From the NCBI GenBank assembly GCA_014621425.1, contig JAANBB010000272.1, positions 1-55,343 on the forward strand: a DNA stretch of 55,343 nt, written 5' to 3'. The stretch comes from Cylindrodendrum hubeiense (Eukaryota; Ascomycota; Sordariomycetes; Hypocreales; Nectriaceae). The notes under the pieces are model-generated. The model was not told the DNA's origin. It did no database searches and worked only from the letters and a program-made list of their open reading frames with translations. The number at the start of each line of letters is the position of its first letter. Positions within the stretch are counted from its first letter, which is position 1. Shown piece by piece: positions 1-10,553 of this stretch. The translations under genes and the position numbers were made by a program.

Positions 1-3000
1 GAAAGTGGGCGGCGGGACGTGGACAAGGCTACGAGATCGGGCCACATGGGGGTGGGTGTCCGGGGGAGGATCCTCGCGGGTAGGCGGTGGAAACGGTGTA
101 GTATTGGCCACGGTGAGTTAAGTCGCCAGATGGACGGCGAGAGCAGGTGGTGATGGGTTGGACTCTGACTTCAGAGTTGGACGGTCATCTGGCCATGGCA
201 ATTCGCTTGTGGCGGTTGACCGGAAGCATCCATCCCATCTCGTCCCTGGCAACCCGGTAGAGCCATTCTGGCGGGAGCCATCAGTCGAGGCACGATCGGA
301 TCCCGGATTTGCACATGCCATGGGCGTAGATCAACAGCTAGGGGCGATGAGAGGATCCGCCATGGTGTTTGAGCGCCGCCATTGACAGTCGCACACAAAC
401 GGGGCAGGCAGGCGGGGGGCCAATGGGCGGGCGCACAGCCGTCTGTTTGGCTTATGTCGATGCTCCTGGCTAAGATTGCTTGTTCGATTGATTGCCATGG
501 TTTGTTTCTGAGCCTCGGAGCGCGCGGGGGGCTTGGGGGCTTGGGTCTGAGGATTGAGTGGGCGGTTGCAGCGAGGTTGCGAGGAGCAAGTTGACGCCTC
601 GTGCAGGGATCTAAGAATATGCATAATATGCCCAGGGGCAAGTGTTCTCTACGTCACACGACGGAGGAGCCAGGGTGTGTCAGCGACCATACGGTCAAGA
701 CAATCGAGTACCAAAGAAACGAACAAGCCAACGGGAACCGGGCACTCCATGGATGACTAACGCCGCGAGCACTACGGATGCTACAGCTGAACGCCCAAGC
801 TTCGTCTCATCGCCGCAGCATCCTAGGTGACGAACGCCACTGCACATTGCCAGCGCCAGACAGCCAGTGAAGGGCCGACAGACAACCAGTGAAAGCCATC
901 AACCCGCCAGCAAAGGCCGCCAGTCAGCTAGTCGAGGCCGCCGGCCAGCCAGTAAAGACACGCGACAGCGCCAAGCACGGCCCTTTACAGCATCCCTCTA
1001 CGGCGTCCCAAAACAGAACAGGAGGAGCCGGGGTCCCGTTTCATCATGGCCAGTCCGCCTAAAACGTGACGACTCAGGGTGTCTCTGCCGTTTCAGAAGC
1101 CCGTCGCCGGCCAGAATGTGAGGCAACGCTCCACCACACGTCAACGCAACCGCAGGCGGGAGTACGCAACCTCTGGCCTCGGCGATGGGACACCGTCCTG
1201 TCAGTGGCCAACCCGCCGCCACGGCTGACATTCAGCTGATCCTCTCGTGATGCCGTCCGTCCCTTCCTCTGGCCTCTCGCTCCCTCCTTGGACCCAGGAA
1301 TCATCCCCCCGCTGTCCCTGTTTCGGCCAGTCGGGGGTCGTCGACCCTTTTCGTCCAGTAACCCCGTCTCGTTATTCCTGCAAACGCCTGCATCTATGCT
1401 GCGCCGCCTGGACAACCGAGAAGGGGAAATGCAGCACAAGGCCGACAGATGATGTCCCATTGATGGAAGTTGCTGGTAGTTTGCCACTTTCTGTATCAGA
1501 GGTGGAGCAGCCATACCTGCGACCTGGGTGTGCTCGACCTGGGTGCTCCATCTGCTTGCTCGATCTGCTTGCTCGACCTGGAGGTGGAACTGTCGCCAAC
1601 TGACAAGCCCGGCCTGATCGTCAACCGGTTCCTGCGGCTCATCGCCCACCCATCGCACACCCATCACTCACACATCGCCCTCGCATCACCCTCACATTCG
1701 TCCGCCGTCAATAAACTTGACGCCCCTGATCTACCCTGATAATCAAAGTTACCCCCCCACCATGCCGTCAGCGTTTGGGATGTGCACTTCAGTCCTTCCT
1801 GAGCGCCTTGTCCTTGTACAGGGACATCCCATTCAGCCTCTTGTCATTCCATTTTTGGCTCCCACTCACCAAATCCGCCCGGCAGGCCCAAGCGCCGGCA
1901 CTCGCAGGATGTGGCTGATGCACGGTTCTCTCACATAAATTGGGATGAATCACCAGCGAATCCCCTCAAATTACCCTCGAACCCGTCTTCCTTGCCTCAA
2001 AGGTCTCCACCGCCGCATGTCGTCATGGGTAGAAACGTAAACGGCGCCAGAACCACTCCGCCACCTCCGGGGGTTTATTCCTGATGGATGTGAGGATCCT
2101 GGCGAGACTTGTTTCATGAAACACGACGGATCCCTCGGTCCTAGTTAATATACACGGGCCCTCAAGTAGATGGAGCTGGCCGCAGTCTCGGCGGTGTCAT
2201 ATATTATCTCTCCAGCCCGCCTCACAACCACAATATAAAAATTGATGAACATATACAAATACGAGAGCTGGTGGCCAGATCTGACTGACCATGACGCTGA
2301 CCTAATTTTGATATTAATAGAAGCCCATATAAAAACTGTGGTCTTGATAGATTAGAGCCAGCAAAGGCCTCTTACCCCGGTGGTGGCGTTGCCACTGAAG
2401 CTGCACGCACGTTCATTCTCATCAGTTCCATACTGCCTACCCGCTATGTGGCACAAACCGCACTCTGGACAAAGCAGACATTAATTTGCGTCAATTTCCT
2501 AATGAGATTGTGGGATTGGAAGAGGAGATGAAAAAAGAATTCACTCGTCTACGTGTGCACCGGTGACACCATTTTAACGGCCCCATCCATTTGCTTCCGA
2601 TAATATCAACATGGGCTGTTGTCCGTGGCCAAACAAGAGGCAATCAACGGAATCAGGAGCGGTGTGCCGAGGTTAATGTGTAAATGGTTGTAAATTACTG
2701 TGATGCACCTCAATTAAACCGCACTTTATCTCCACAGCTCCAATTAGCTTCTGTCGTCCCAAGTTCTTGATGCGAATTGGTAGGATTCGAAAGAAAAAAA
2801 AGTGTAGGGTAGATCATTGATAGCTGTACTACCTTAATAACATGATGAAGTTGCCTCTTTGCTACATGGCATGATGTCTGATATTGTAGCAAACAAGAAT
2901 ATACCCTTTTTTATTAACCCGATGTTGGTAGCTGGGAAGAGTTTTGCTCTCGTCAGATGCACAGTGAGAAGAGTTGAGAGTGCGCGGATAGAGACCATTT

Positions 3001-3657
3001 TCATAAGCCCACACACAGCTTGTGGGGTCTCGGAGTCAACCAGATAATCCATGTCAGAGCTATGGGCCAGAGTAGTAACATTTAGAACTTGAATACTGTC
3101 ATTACTGTGGCCACAAGGTTGACTAACAAGTACATTTATCTCCAGAGGCATCTCCAGAGGCCGTCCTTCGCACAGCAACCGTAGGGGTCGTATTGGTGGC
3201 TCAACTCTCCCTTAGATTCCAACTTGACAAAGCCCACAACTCAGCAAATACCATCAACACAGCTAGTCTCCAGCCTAATCAGCCTCTTCTTTGTAACGTC
3301 GAATCGAAAGTTCGCATCCCCTCCACAACAACCCCAATACTAAGGGCCCCTAGAGTCGTTGAGTAAAAGCGACAGGCCGGTGGAGAAACGAACTTATCCA
3401 CTCTCTCTTGAGGTGCACAGTGGTGGCGAAGTGACGGATTCAGATGACAGACCGGCTGTTAACCCTCCCTGACTATCATGAGTTCTCCACCGCCATTATG
3501 ACCACGGGGAAGTTAATAGTTGGATCGAACCCTCTTTCTTCCTCGTCCCTTGGTAGTCTCATAGGACTTCATTTCCAGCGCAATCATGTCTCTGTATTCT
3601 TCCGTACATTCATTGTCTTGGGTTGAAAAGACCACCGGGCCAAGAGAGGGATTGGTA
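1..3657. other. Gene-poor left edge, no supported gene
   Basis: No reading frame here has both coding-like codon use and a recognisable product. The first 2 kb is GC-rich and holds a 21-bp tandem repeat (see separate entry). From about 2.1 to 3.6 kb the sequence becomes AT-rich. A 114-codon minus-strand frame at 2834-3178 lacks an ATG at its reported start and resembles nothing I recognise. The AT-rich part could be old repeat or transposon remains, but I see no terminal repeats or transposase motifs. Confidence 0.5.
858..962. repeat. Imperfect 21-bp tandem repeat, about five units
   Basis: Five consecutive units of 21 bp share a core resembling CAGNCAGCCAGTGAAGGCCG with several mismatches per unit. 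Unit boundaries fall near 858, 879, 900, 921 and 942. One frame reads through them as Ser/Arg/Lys/Gln-rich peptide, which is expected because 21 is a multiple of three. There is no other sign that this is translated. Confidence 0.6.
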
Positions 3658-4458
3658 TCAAGATCGTCGCAGAGTGTCGCGGGATGTAGACCGTCGCAGA
3701 GTAGGCACTCGAAGCGGCGTTCTGCAGTGATCGATCGTGGCTGACCTTTGACAAAGAACTCTTTTCCTTTGACCTTTTTCCGGGTTTCCTAGACCACCTA
3801 AGAAATTGTTAGCACGCTGTCTGGTGTAATTATTAAGGTCACCTGCCGCGAAAGTCGAAGTTGGGAGGAACAAGGAGACTTGTAGTTTTCGGATCTCGTA
3901 TGCTAGTGAGCCGGGCTCGTGGTCCTCATTGTGAACAGTTAGGTAGGCCTCCAGTGCTGCAGAAAGGACCTTGGCAGTCGTGAGGGGGCCCGCTGGTACG
4001 AGCCAAGTGTGAGGGTCATCCTTTCGAGGAAATGGAGCCACGACAGGTGAGCATTTGCCCCTTAGTGGAGTGTAGATAAACTCGCACCCCAGGAGTTCAA
4101 CAGCCTTGTCGCGGAGAGAAGTGGATGAATAAAGCACCGCTAGAAAGTTGCTAGCAATTCGAGTGACGCTAACTACATCGTCCTCCGCCCCAAATTCTGT
4201 TTCGGCGATAAGCTGCTCCAGCTCCTCAAGTTGGAATTGACTCTTGCGGCGGGAGTGTTTCGGGAAGGCAATACACAAGGCACGGTTGGTGTTACCAAAA
4301 GCCTTGAAGTCCGCCTCGCTGATCGGGGTGTGTGATTGCATCGGTGCGAGCAGTAGGGGGCTCACGCCGTTTCTTGCGAGTAGGCTCCTCTCTTGCAGAG
4401 GCTCAGGTTGGTGGAAGTGAGAATGAAAGTGGGAGAAAATGAAAAGGGAAAAAGGCAC
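3658..4458 (-). CDS. Orphan hypothetical protein, 266 codons
   Basis: This is an uninterrupted frame in an otherwise gene-poor, AT-rich stretch. The middle of the predicted protein (about residues 45-210) has normal globular composition with alternating charged and hydrophobic segments. The first 40 residues and the last 40 are low in coding character, so the real start may be the internal ATG near 4338 and the end may be altered by an intron. I do not recognise the family. It could be a lineage-specific gene or a fragment of a mobile element ORF. There is no signal peptide or clear membrane segment. Confidence 0.35.
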   Translation of the reverse strand: MPFSLFIFSHFHSHFHQPEPLQERSLLARNGVSPLLLAPMQSHTPISEADFKAFGNTNRALCIAFPKHSRRKSQFQLEELEQLIAETEFGAEDDVVSVTRIASNFLAVLYSSTSLRDKAVELLGCEFIYTPLRGKCSPVVAPFPRKDDPHTWLVPAGPLTTAKVLSAALEAYLTVHNEDHEPGSLAYEIRKLQVSLFLPTSTFAAGDLNNYTRQRANNFLGGLGNPEKGQRKRVLCQRSATIDHCRTPLRVPTLRRSTSRDTLRRS

Positions 4459-5901
4459 AACAGAGGTAGATTTGAAGAGTATGATAATTACAGTGATTCA
4501 CTGACAAGTTAGGGTATTATGTATTTGGAAACCGTGCATTATTTGCATAAAGCATCAGACTGCGTTTGCTTGGCTGACCACAATAGCGCCAGCCTACCAC
4601 AATTCATGACTCTCAGCCATTCAAAACGATTGGTCAAACTCTCTGGCCTTAGAATAACTATGCAGGTGTCCGTTCCCCAGCCCAGGGCCTTCGTGCTGCC
4701 TGGTGGGATGAGTAGCCATCGGGATCAAGGACCGACTAGGGCTCTGACAGTACAGGAATACAATACGATGAACAATTAGAGGTCCTAGGAAGGCAACTGG
4801 GTATTGATGCAGAAGGGAGATTCCATTCCATTCGTTTCGTTCAAGGCTGTTCACTCTTTTGTGGTCGCCGGTTTGCTGCAACCAAAAATGTTGGGTAGGC
4901 AAATATTGCGATGTCTGTTGTTATACAACAACAATTCGCTTATTATCTCGGACTCGTTCGCCCATGGACATTTTGTCTACTTGCCCGTATTGCAATTTCT
5001 TCTACAATAATTACCAGGTTACATCACCAGAACATTGACAGGATAGCTGTGGTCAAGAGTGGGTCTGGTCAATTGGAGTACAAGATCTGACAAGCTGAGC
5101 CAAATTCAGTCATCAATTCGCTTGCTTGTCAATAAATTGAGGCATGTATCATATCACGAAGAACCAAATCGACATAGTAGGAGTAAAAAAGTCTTATCCA
5201 AGCTATATTATAGTCCTGAACAACACTGTACAGCCCAGAAGGGATATACATTTACGCTCCTAACCATACACCACCTGACCCTCCGGTCATTTTTTCTCGA
5301 TCACCATTAATCCAAGGCTTGACGCCCACGAGAGCCCACCAAACGATAGCGCGGGAGCATTTTCGCCGGTCTTGGGCCTCGGTCCAACACGCCGTCCCAG
5401 CGATGGCGTAGAAGCACTGTCGCTGTCGAGGGGAAGAGAAACTCGTAAGACAGCGGGTATAAACGCTGATGGGGTATCATCAAAGAGCAAAACAGCGCAG
5501 TAAAGCAAAGCCGAAGCAATAAAAAGTAAGACACAAAATCTTTGAGATGGTTCGTTCTCTGGGACGGTTCGAGAAACGCGAGATGGATGAGACGATAGCG
5601 CGGAAGCATTGTCTTCTCATCCGTCGTGAATCCAGATGTGCCATCCAAGAGAACCATTGTCGCTGGTCAGGCCAACCCCGAGATCCTGCCGGTATCGGAG
5701 AAAGATGTGACTAGCGACATGAACCACCCTAAGAAGACCATTCAGTCGAATTGAATAGGTAGTTGGTTGTTAAATTGTAGCAGAAATGTAGGTTGAGCTA
5801 CCAGTAGCTGAAGAGCAAGCGTTGAAGTCGTCGGTCAGGCGATTGTTGAAGATCGGGTCTTGGCTTTAGGCGACTCCTTCAAATGAATTAAGGGAGGAGA
5901 G
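4459..5901. other. Intergenic, AT-rich, with a diverged direct repeat
   Basis: No gene is supported. A motif beginning ACGATAGCGCGG occurs at 5343 and again at 5592 on the plus strand, followed both times by a similar AAGCATT-like stretch. The flanking sequence is otherwise dissimilar. The 3' untranslated region of the MFS gene should lie just below 5902. Confidence 0.4.
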
Positions 5902-7585
5902 TTAGTCTCGGTTGCCTCGCTTCCAAGGAAGACTCGACCCGAAACCACGCTCTTGGCCCTCTCGTCTAGCCGCGCCGTCCTCGAACTCGCTGGCCGAGTC
6001 ACTCTGGAACTTGCTGCTTGGAGGGTTGCCAAAAACCTTCAACAGAAACTTCATCAGAAATGAGCTTATGATGCTCATGCAGAGAATTCCGATCATGGTG
6101 TAGTTGCTCTTGCGGTACTGGTGAGGGCCGGCTACAGCGTCCTCGGGCCAGCCAGTGTACAATGCGTAGGTGGTCATGACGCTACCGAGGTTGCCCAGGC
6201 CAGAGACGAGAGCGGTGGCAGCCGCAACGCCGACCTCTCCATGGCGCTTCTGGAAGATCTCAGTGCTCCAAGCCATGCAGATGGGGAGAGTAGGGCCGAG
6301 ACCGAATCCGACCATGAGGAGGCCGCCGTATCGTGCCCAGCCGTTGTTGGTTGCCAAGGTGGTGGTCAAAAGACCGCAGATCTGGATGCATACCGCCCCC
6401 GAAAAGAAGTAAGGGCGCGACTTGTGAAAACGATCCGAGATGGGAGTGACAATCAAAATGGCGATGAGATCCATGATCCAGATGGGAGCGAAGAGCAAGC
6501 TAATCTCAATGCCGCTAGCCTCGGGTTGGATGGACGCGATGATAATTGAGCCGTACAGCTGAGTGCCAATACCCACACCGACAACGCCAAAGTACATCAT
6601 GGTCAAGGGCCACAGGCGCCAGTCGACCAAGACAAGACCGAGATCCCTCATGGTCCAAGGGCGGGCGTGGTAAACACGTCGAAGGTCGTGGTAATGGATG
6701 ACGGCATCCTGACCAGTCAGGACCTCAGGGGTAGCAGGAAGGAACTTGAAGATGCCAGTGTTCTGACGGACCTGGCCAGGAGCCAGAGGGCGGTCAGGGA
6801 GCCACCATAGAAGAGTGACGCTCAGTACAATAGCGACAAGGCCGTAGATGAGGAACATCCAACGGAAACCAACGAGACCACCCAAGCCATCCATTTTCTG
6901 GAAGCCCGCAGACACAAGTCCAACCACGGCAGCGGACACCTGAGCGGCAGTGAAGTACATGCCGATACGCTTAGCGGTGCGGGTAGGCGGGTAGAAAAGG
7001 GTGAGGTAGAAGGCCATGCCGGGCCACATGCCAGCAATGACGACACCGAGAAGAAATCGAAGAAACTTGACGCTCCAAGCATCGTTGACGGCGGCGAAGC
7101 AGGTGCCAACGAGACCCGTGGCGAAAACGATGCGAGCCATCCAGAGACGAGGGCTGAGCTTGCTCATAATCAGGTTGGAAGGGCAGTCAAATATGACATA
7201 GGCGACGTAGAAGAGGGCGAGGGCGGTGGAGGTATCCTTGGCCGTCATACCGAGAACGGACATGAGGTCGTGGCCAACGTCCTTGTTCATGGTCTGGGCA
7301 ATGCCGATGTTGGACCTGATAGCCGAGCAGAGAAAGTAGAGGACCCAGAAAGCTGCAAGCGTGAGCGGATGGATTTCGCAAGTGGGGAATCACGAACAAA
7401 CCTGGAATGATGCGACGATCAATCTTTCTATAGACGCGCTCGACCGTCTCTGCGTCGTAATCACCCTCCTGGACATTCCCCTCTTCCTGGTTGGCGAGCC
7501 TATCGGACGAAGGATGATGGATTTCATCAACCTCGTCTTGGAGCTTCGCGTCGCCAATTGGCGGGCTGAGGGCGGGCTCGGCCAT
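5902..7585 (-). CDS. MFS transporter, anion:cation symporter (ACS) family
   Basis: Two exons (7402-7585 and 5902-7352) joined across a 49-nt intron give 544 residues. The start is the ATG at 7585; the frame continues upstream only from a TTG. The N-terminal 60 residues are hydrophilic and acidic. About 12 hydrophobic segments follow in two halves, with a long cytosolic loop in the middle. The segment RFLLGVVIAGMWPG, followed by Y.TLFYPP.RTAKRIG, is characteristic of the Dal5/Tna1/Thi73-like ACS group, which imports organic anions such as allantoate, nicotinate and other carboxylates at the plasma membrane. The substrate cannot be read from sequence. The tail is polar (Ser/Asp/Glu then Arg/Gly). 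Confidence is high for family, low for substrate. Confidence 0.88.
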
Positions 7586-8952
7586 GCTTGGACTTGAGAG
7601 CAATGGAAAAGCGTGCTATAAGTCTGTTGCGTGCCTTGCTGCCAGTGCCTTTGATAATACCTTTGAAGATGATGGATGGAAGAGAGGAGTGCCAACAGAG
7701 AGGGTTGACAATGCGCGAGTTGGGGAGGAGGAGTTGGAGGGAAGAAAATATTTTCCGTGGATGGTTGTCAGAGAGGGAAAGAACAGTGGTGGAGGAAGTG
7801 GATGAGGGGGATTTATCAACGAATGTTGGATGGAGGGGCACAAGAAGCTAAACCTGGAAAGCTCTTGGTGAGCCGATTTAGGCGCGTCGCTACACTCATC
7901 CACACCCTGCTAGTCCACCAAAAGTTGGAGTAGCTATGCAAATCAGGCTAGCGTTGCCCTCGGGGAAACAGTCCGAGATAACTGCGTTGGGGATGTGAAT
8001 TTACCTACTCCGTAGTAGAGACAAACTGCACCTCGGAGGCGAGCTCTGATCCGACGACGGAGGACGCACTCGTTGCCAGTGAAAATCCTGCTGGGACGTA
8101 GTACTGCATCAGCTGGAAGTCGACGGATTCCACTGCCAATATGAGACGGTGCAACCTCATAGTAGGATGAGTGATATAACTGACAGTGGCCTGACTGCTC
8201 TGTTCGATTATCGTCCAACTCAAGTGTTTTTTGGGTCCGTGTCTTGTGTCTGCGTGACCCCGGTAATCCGGGATCGCAGCAAGTGGGGACAGATCAGACA
8301 GACATGTTGACTTCTCATCAATTGCAAGCGTGGTATTCCCGGTTCCTGTCTGTGGGTTCCTTAGTGTCCAACCCGCTGTAGCTGTCGGCTTCGTCGAACC
8401 TCGGCAAACTACCGAAAATGTCCCTATCCAAGCCGAGTGGCTTTGGTCAGGCGAGCATCAAGCTGCAGACGAGGCGTTACAATTTTCCCCTGGGTTGGAT
8501 GCACAACAAGATTTTCCAGTCTAGGAAACCCCCCATCTCCAACAACCCTGTACAGCATCTACGAGCCAAAGCGAAAATATCATGGGGTCATCCGAGCTGC
8601 GTGTTAATTACGTACCTCTGATACCGGCAACGTGGAACGTGGGATGACCAAACGTACGAACGCGGACGAACCCTTGGTGCAGCCGCATGAAGCACCAACG
8701 AACCCATCGTCTCCACCAGCGCAGACTGTGCTAGCTCTGTCCCCCGTGGTTATTATGGGGTAATTAGCTTATGGTACAGCCGTACTACGCCCGCCTCGGG
8801 CCTCGAACACCACCCACTAGTAGCAGCACAACACGGATGATATTTCCTCAACCTAGGACTCAACGGTTGCGACCACCAAACCCTCCAGATCACTCCTCCA
8901 GGTCCTGTCTAATGTCAGTTTCGGAAGACTAAATTAGCCATTTAGTAGCATC
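7586..8952. other. Intergenic region between the MFS gene and the kinase relic
   Basis: The stretch just above 7585 is CT-rich on the minus strand, as expected for the MFS promoter and leader. One copy of the recurrent motif TACTCCGTA lies at 8006-8014. No supported gene was found in the rest. Confidence 0.45.
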
Positions 8953-9840
8953 ATGGTCATTCAGTTCAATGTTGCCATCGAAGTTGACGGCGCGGATATA
9001 ATATTTGAGCTCAACTGCAAGCAATTCAACGTCTCCCTCCTCCCCAGCCCCATCACACCCGATCATGGAATCCCTACCGAAAATCGGCCGATCCAACTCC
9101 TTTGCTAGGCTTTGAGGGACCCAGACGATGATGATTTCCTTGATGCAGTTCTTATGTTATTTTTGATGTCAGAAAGCCCTCTTTCTCCAGGCAGCACCCC
9201 CGCAACCCCATACTAGCTCTCCTACCCTGGACTTGCACGGCCATGTCTCCCTAGAGACCTTCAGCCTCCGCCTTCAGACATCTTTGTCCTCGAGGTTTTT
9301 GTCCGAGGAGGTATCTCAGTGAGCTGTGTGTCTGTTGATGGTGCCGAGATATGTTGTAAGGTAGTGAGTTAGGGATTAGAGAATCCATGGCTGAAGCAAG
9401 ACATGGCTAGCCTATCCAGAATATCGCATATATTCATCAACTACGATAACCCTCTTCGCGTCCCAACACTTCGAGGATACGTCACACACGTGGACTCGAA
9501 AGGCGTTGTCGGGTATATCCGGGACTGGGTTTCTCCTAACGTTTTGGGATACTCCCTGGAAGATGTTAGTATCCCACCTGTTCCAAGAGATATGGGGGGG
9601 AAATGGGAGACACAGATAAGGGAGACTCTAGGCCGACTACATGATATCAGTGTGACACGGGGAAAAGGACCGCCTAGTAATGTGCTCATTGACGAGAATG
9701 GCGATGCTTGGCTGACCGACTTTTTGGGCCTGGGGACCTGGATGAGTATACCAGGAGCTGGTGGGAACGGTTGAGGGAGACAGCTAAGCTGTCGGAAAGT
9801 TGATTGAGTTCTTGCAGTTGTAAGAACTGGATAACAAGTT
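8953..9840 (+). pseudogene. Protein-kinase-like gene relic with in-frame stops
   Basis: One frame beginning with an ATG at 8953 stays coherent for over 800 nt but is cut by TAG at 9106, 9214 and 9370, and ends with TGA at 9772. Its last third is a clear fungal kinase-like domain: a YIRDWV segment, then RETLGRLHD, the catalytic-loop region ending SNVLIDENGDAWLTDF. The expected Asp of the loop (GDxKPxN in relatives) is replaced, reading GKGPPSN, and DFGG reads DFLG. After a shift to the +1 frame at about 9755, ELVGTVEGD continues the family pattern, then TAA at 9785 and 9821. All five stops are one C-to-T change from CAG or CAA. I infer a dead gene, possibly mutated by repeat-induced point mutation. 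A real short protein from 9403-9774 is possible but unlikely. Confidence 0.7.
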
Positions 9841-10082
9841 AAGCTGTACGTGTCCCAAACGCAAGTATCACAGGCCACGTTTGGCCCGGGGGGTCTCGGA
9901 ATAATTCTTCAGCAGCTACCTGAGAGCTCAATCATGAGGGTCCTCGGAGCACATCCCATGAAAAGCTGCCTCGATTAGGCTGACCAGGCATTGCAGTAAC
10001 TCAAGGAGAATCGCTTCGAATTGACAATGCATTGTGGAGACTGTGCCTTTAGGCCACAGACTCCGCGCCCAGAAAGTCCAAA

Positions 10083-10553
10083 TCAACCTCGAAATGCCTT
10101 TTCAAGAAGATCAACGTCAATCTTCGTCATCTTCATCATCGCAACCGTAACCCTGCCCGCTGCCGCCTTATCCTCAGGGCTGAGCATCATCTTCAGCGAC
10201 TTCGGCATCACCTGCCACGAGATGCCGTACTTGTCAGCAATCCACCCACACTGCCGCCTAGACTCGTCACCGCCCTCGCCAAGCTTCTCCCAGAAATGAT
10301 CGATCTCGGCCTGGTCCTCGCACTCGACCTGGAAGGAGATGGCTTCGTTGAAGCTCCACTTGGCCCGACCGCCGTTAAGACCGAGGAAGAGAGTACCTCG
10401 AAGCTCGAACTCGACTAGCATAATGGAGCCTGTCTCGTCGTTCTGGGTGTTGACGATTTTGGAGTCACCGCCGAAGGTAGAGATGTAGTGGTTGGCTGCC
10501 TCCTCGGCCTGATCGTCAAACCAGAGGCAGGTTCTGATCTTGGTGATTGACAT
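10083..10553 (-). CDS. PhnB-like / 3-demethylubiquinone-9 3-methyltransferase-domain protein
   Basis: Single exon, 156 residues, starting at ATG 10553 (MSITKIRTCLWFDDQAEEAA). The open frame extends further upstream but loses coding character there. The pattern of CLWFDDQAEEAANHYIS.F near the start, then LVEFELRGTLFLGLNGG, the AISFQVECEDQAEIDHFWEKL segment, and CGWIADKYGISWQV.P is diagnostic of the PhnB/3-dmu-9_3-mt family of the glyoxalase/VOC fold. The family name is historical; most members have no known methyltransferase activity, and the substrate is unknown. Length is normal. No targeting signal is seen, so it is probably cytosolic. Its neighbours give no functional clue. Confidence 0.9.
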   Translation of the reverse strand: MSITKIRTCLWFDDQAEEAANHYISTFGGDSKIVNTQNDETGSIMLVEFELRGTLFLGLNGGRAKWSFNEAISFQVECEDQAEIDHFWEKLGEGGDESRRQCGWIADKYGISWQVMPKSLKMMLSPEDKAAAGRVTVAMMKMTKIDVDLLEKAFRG

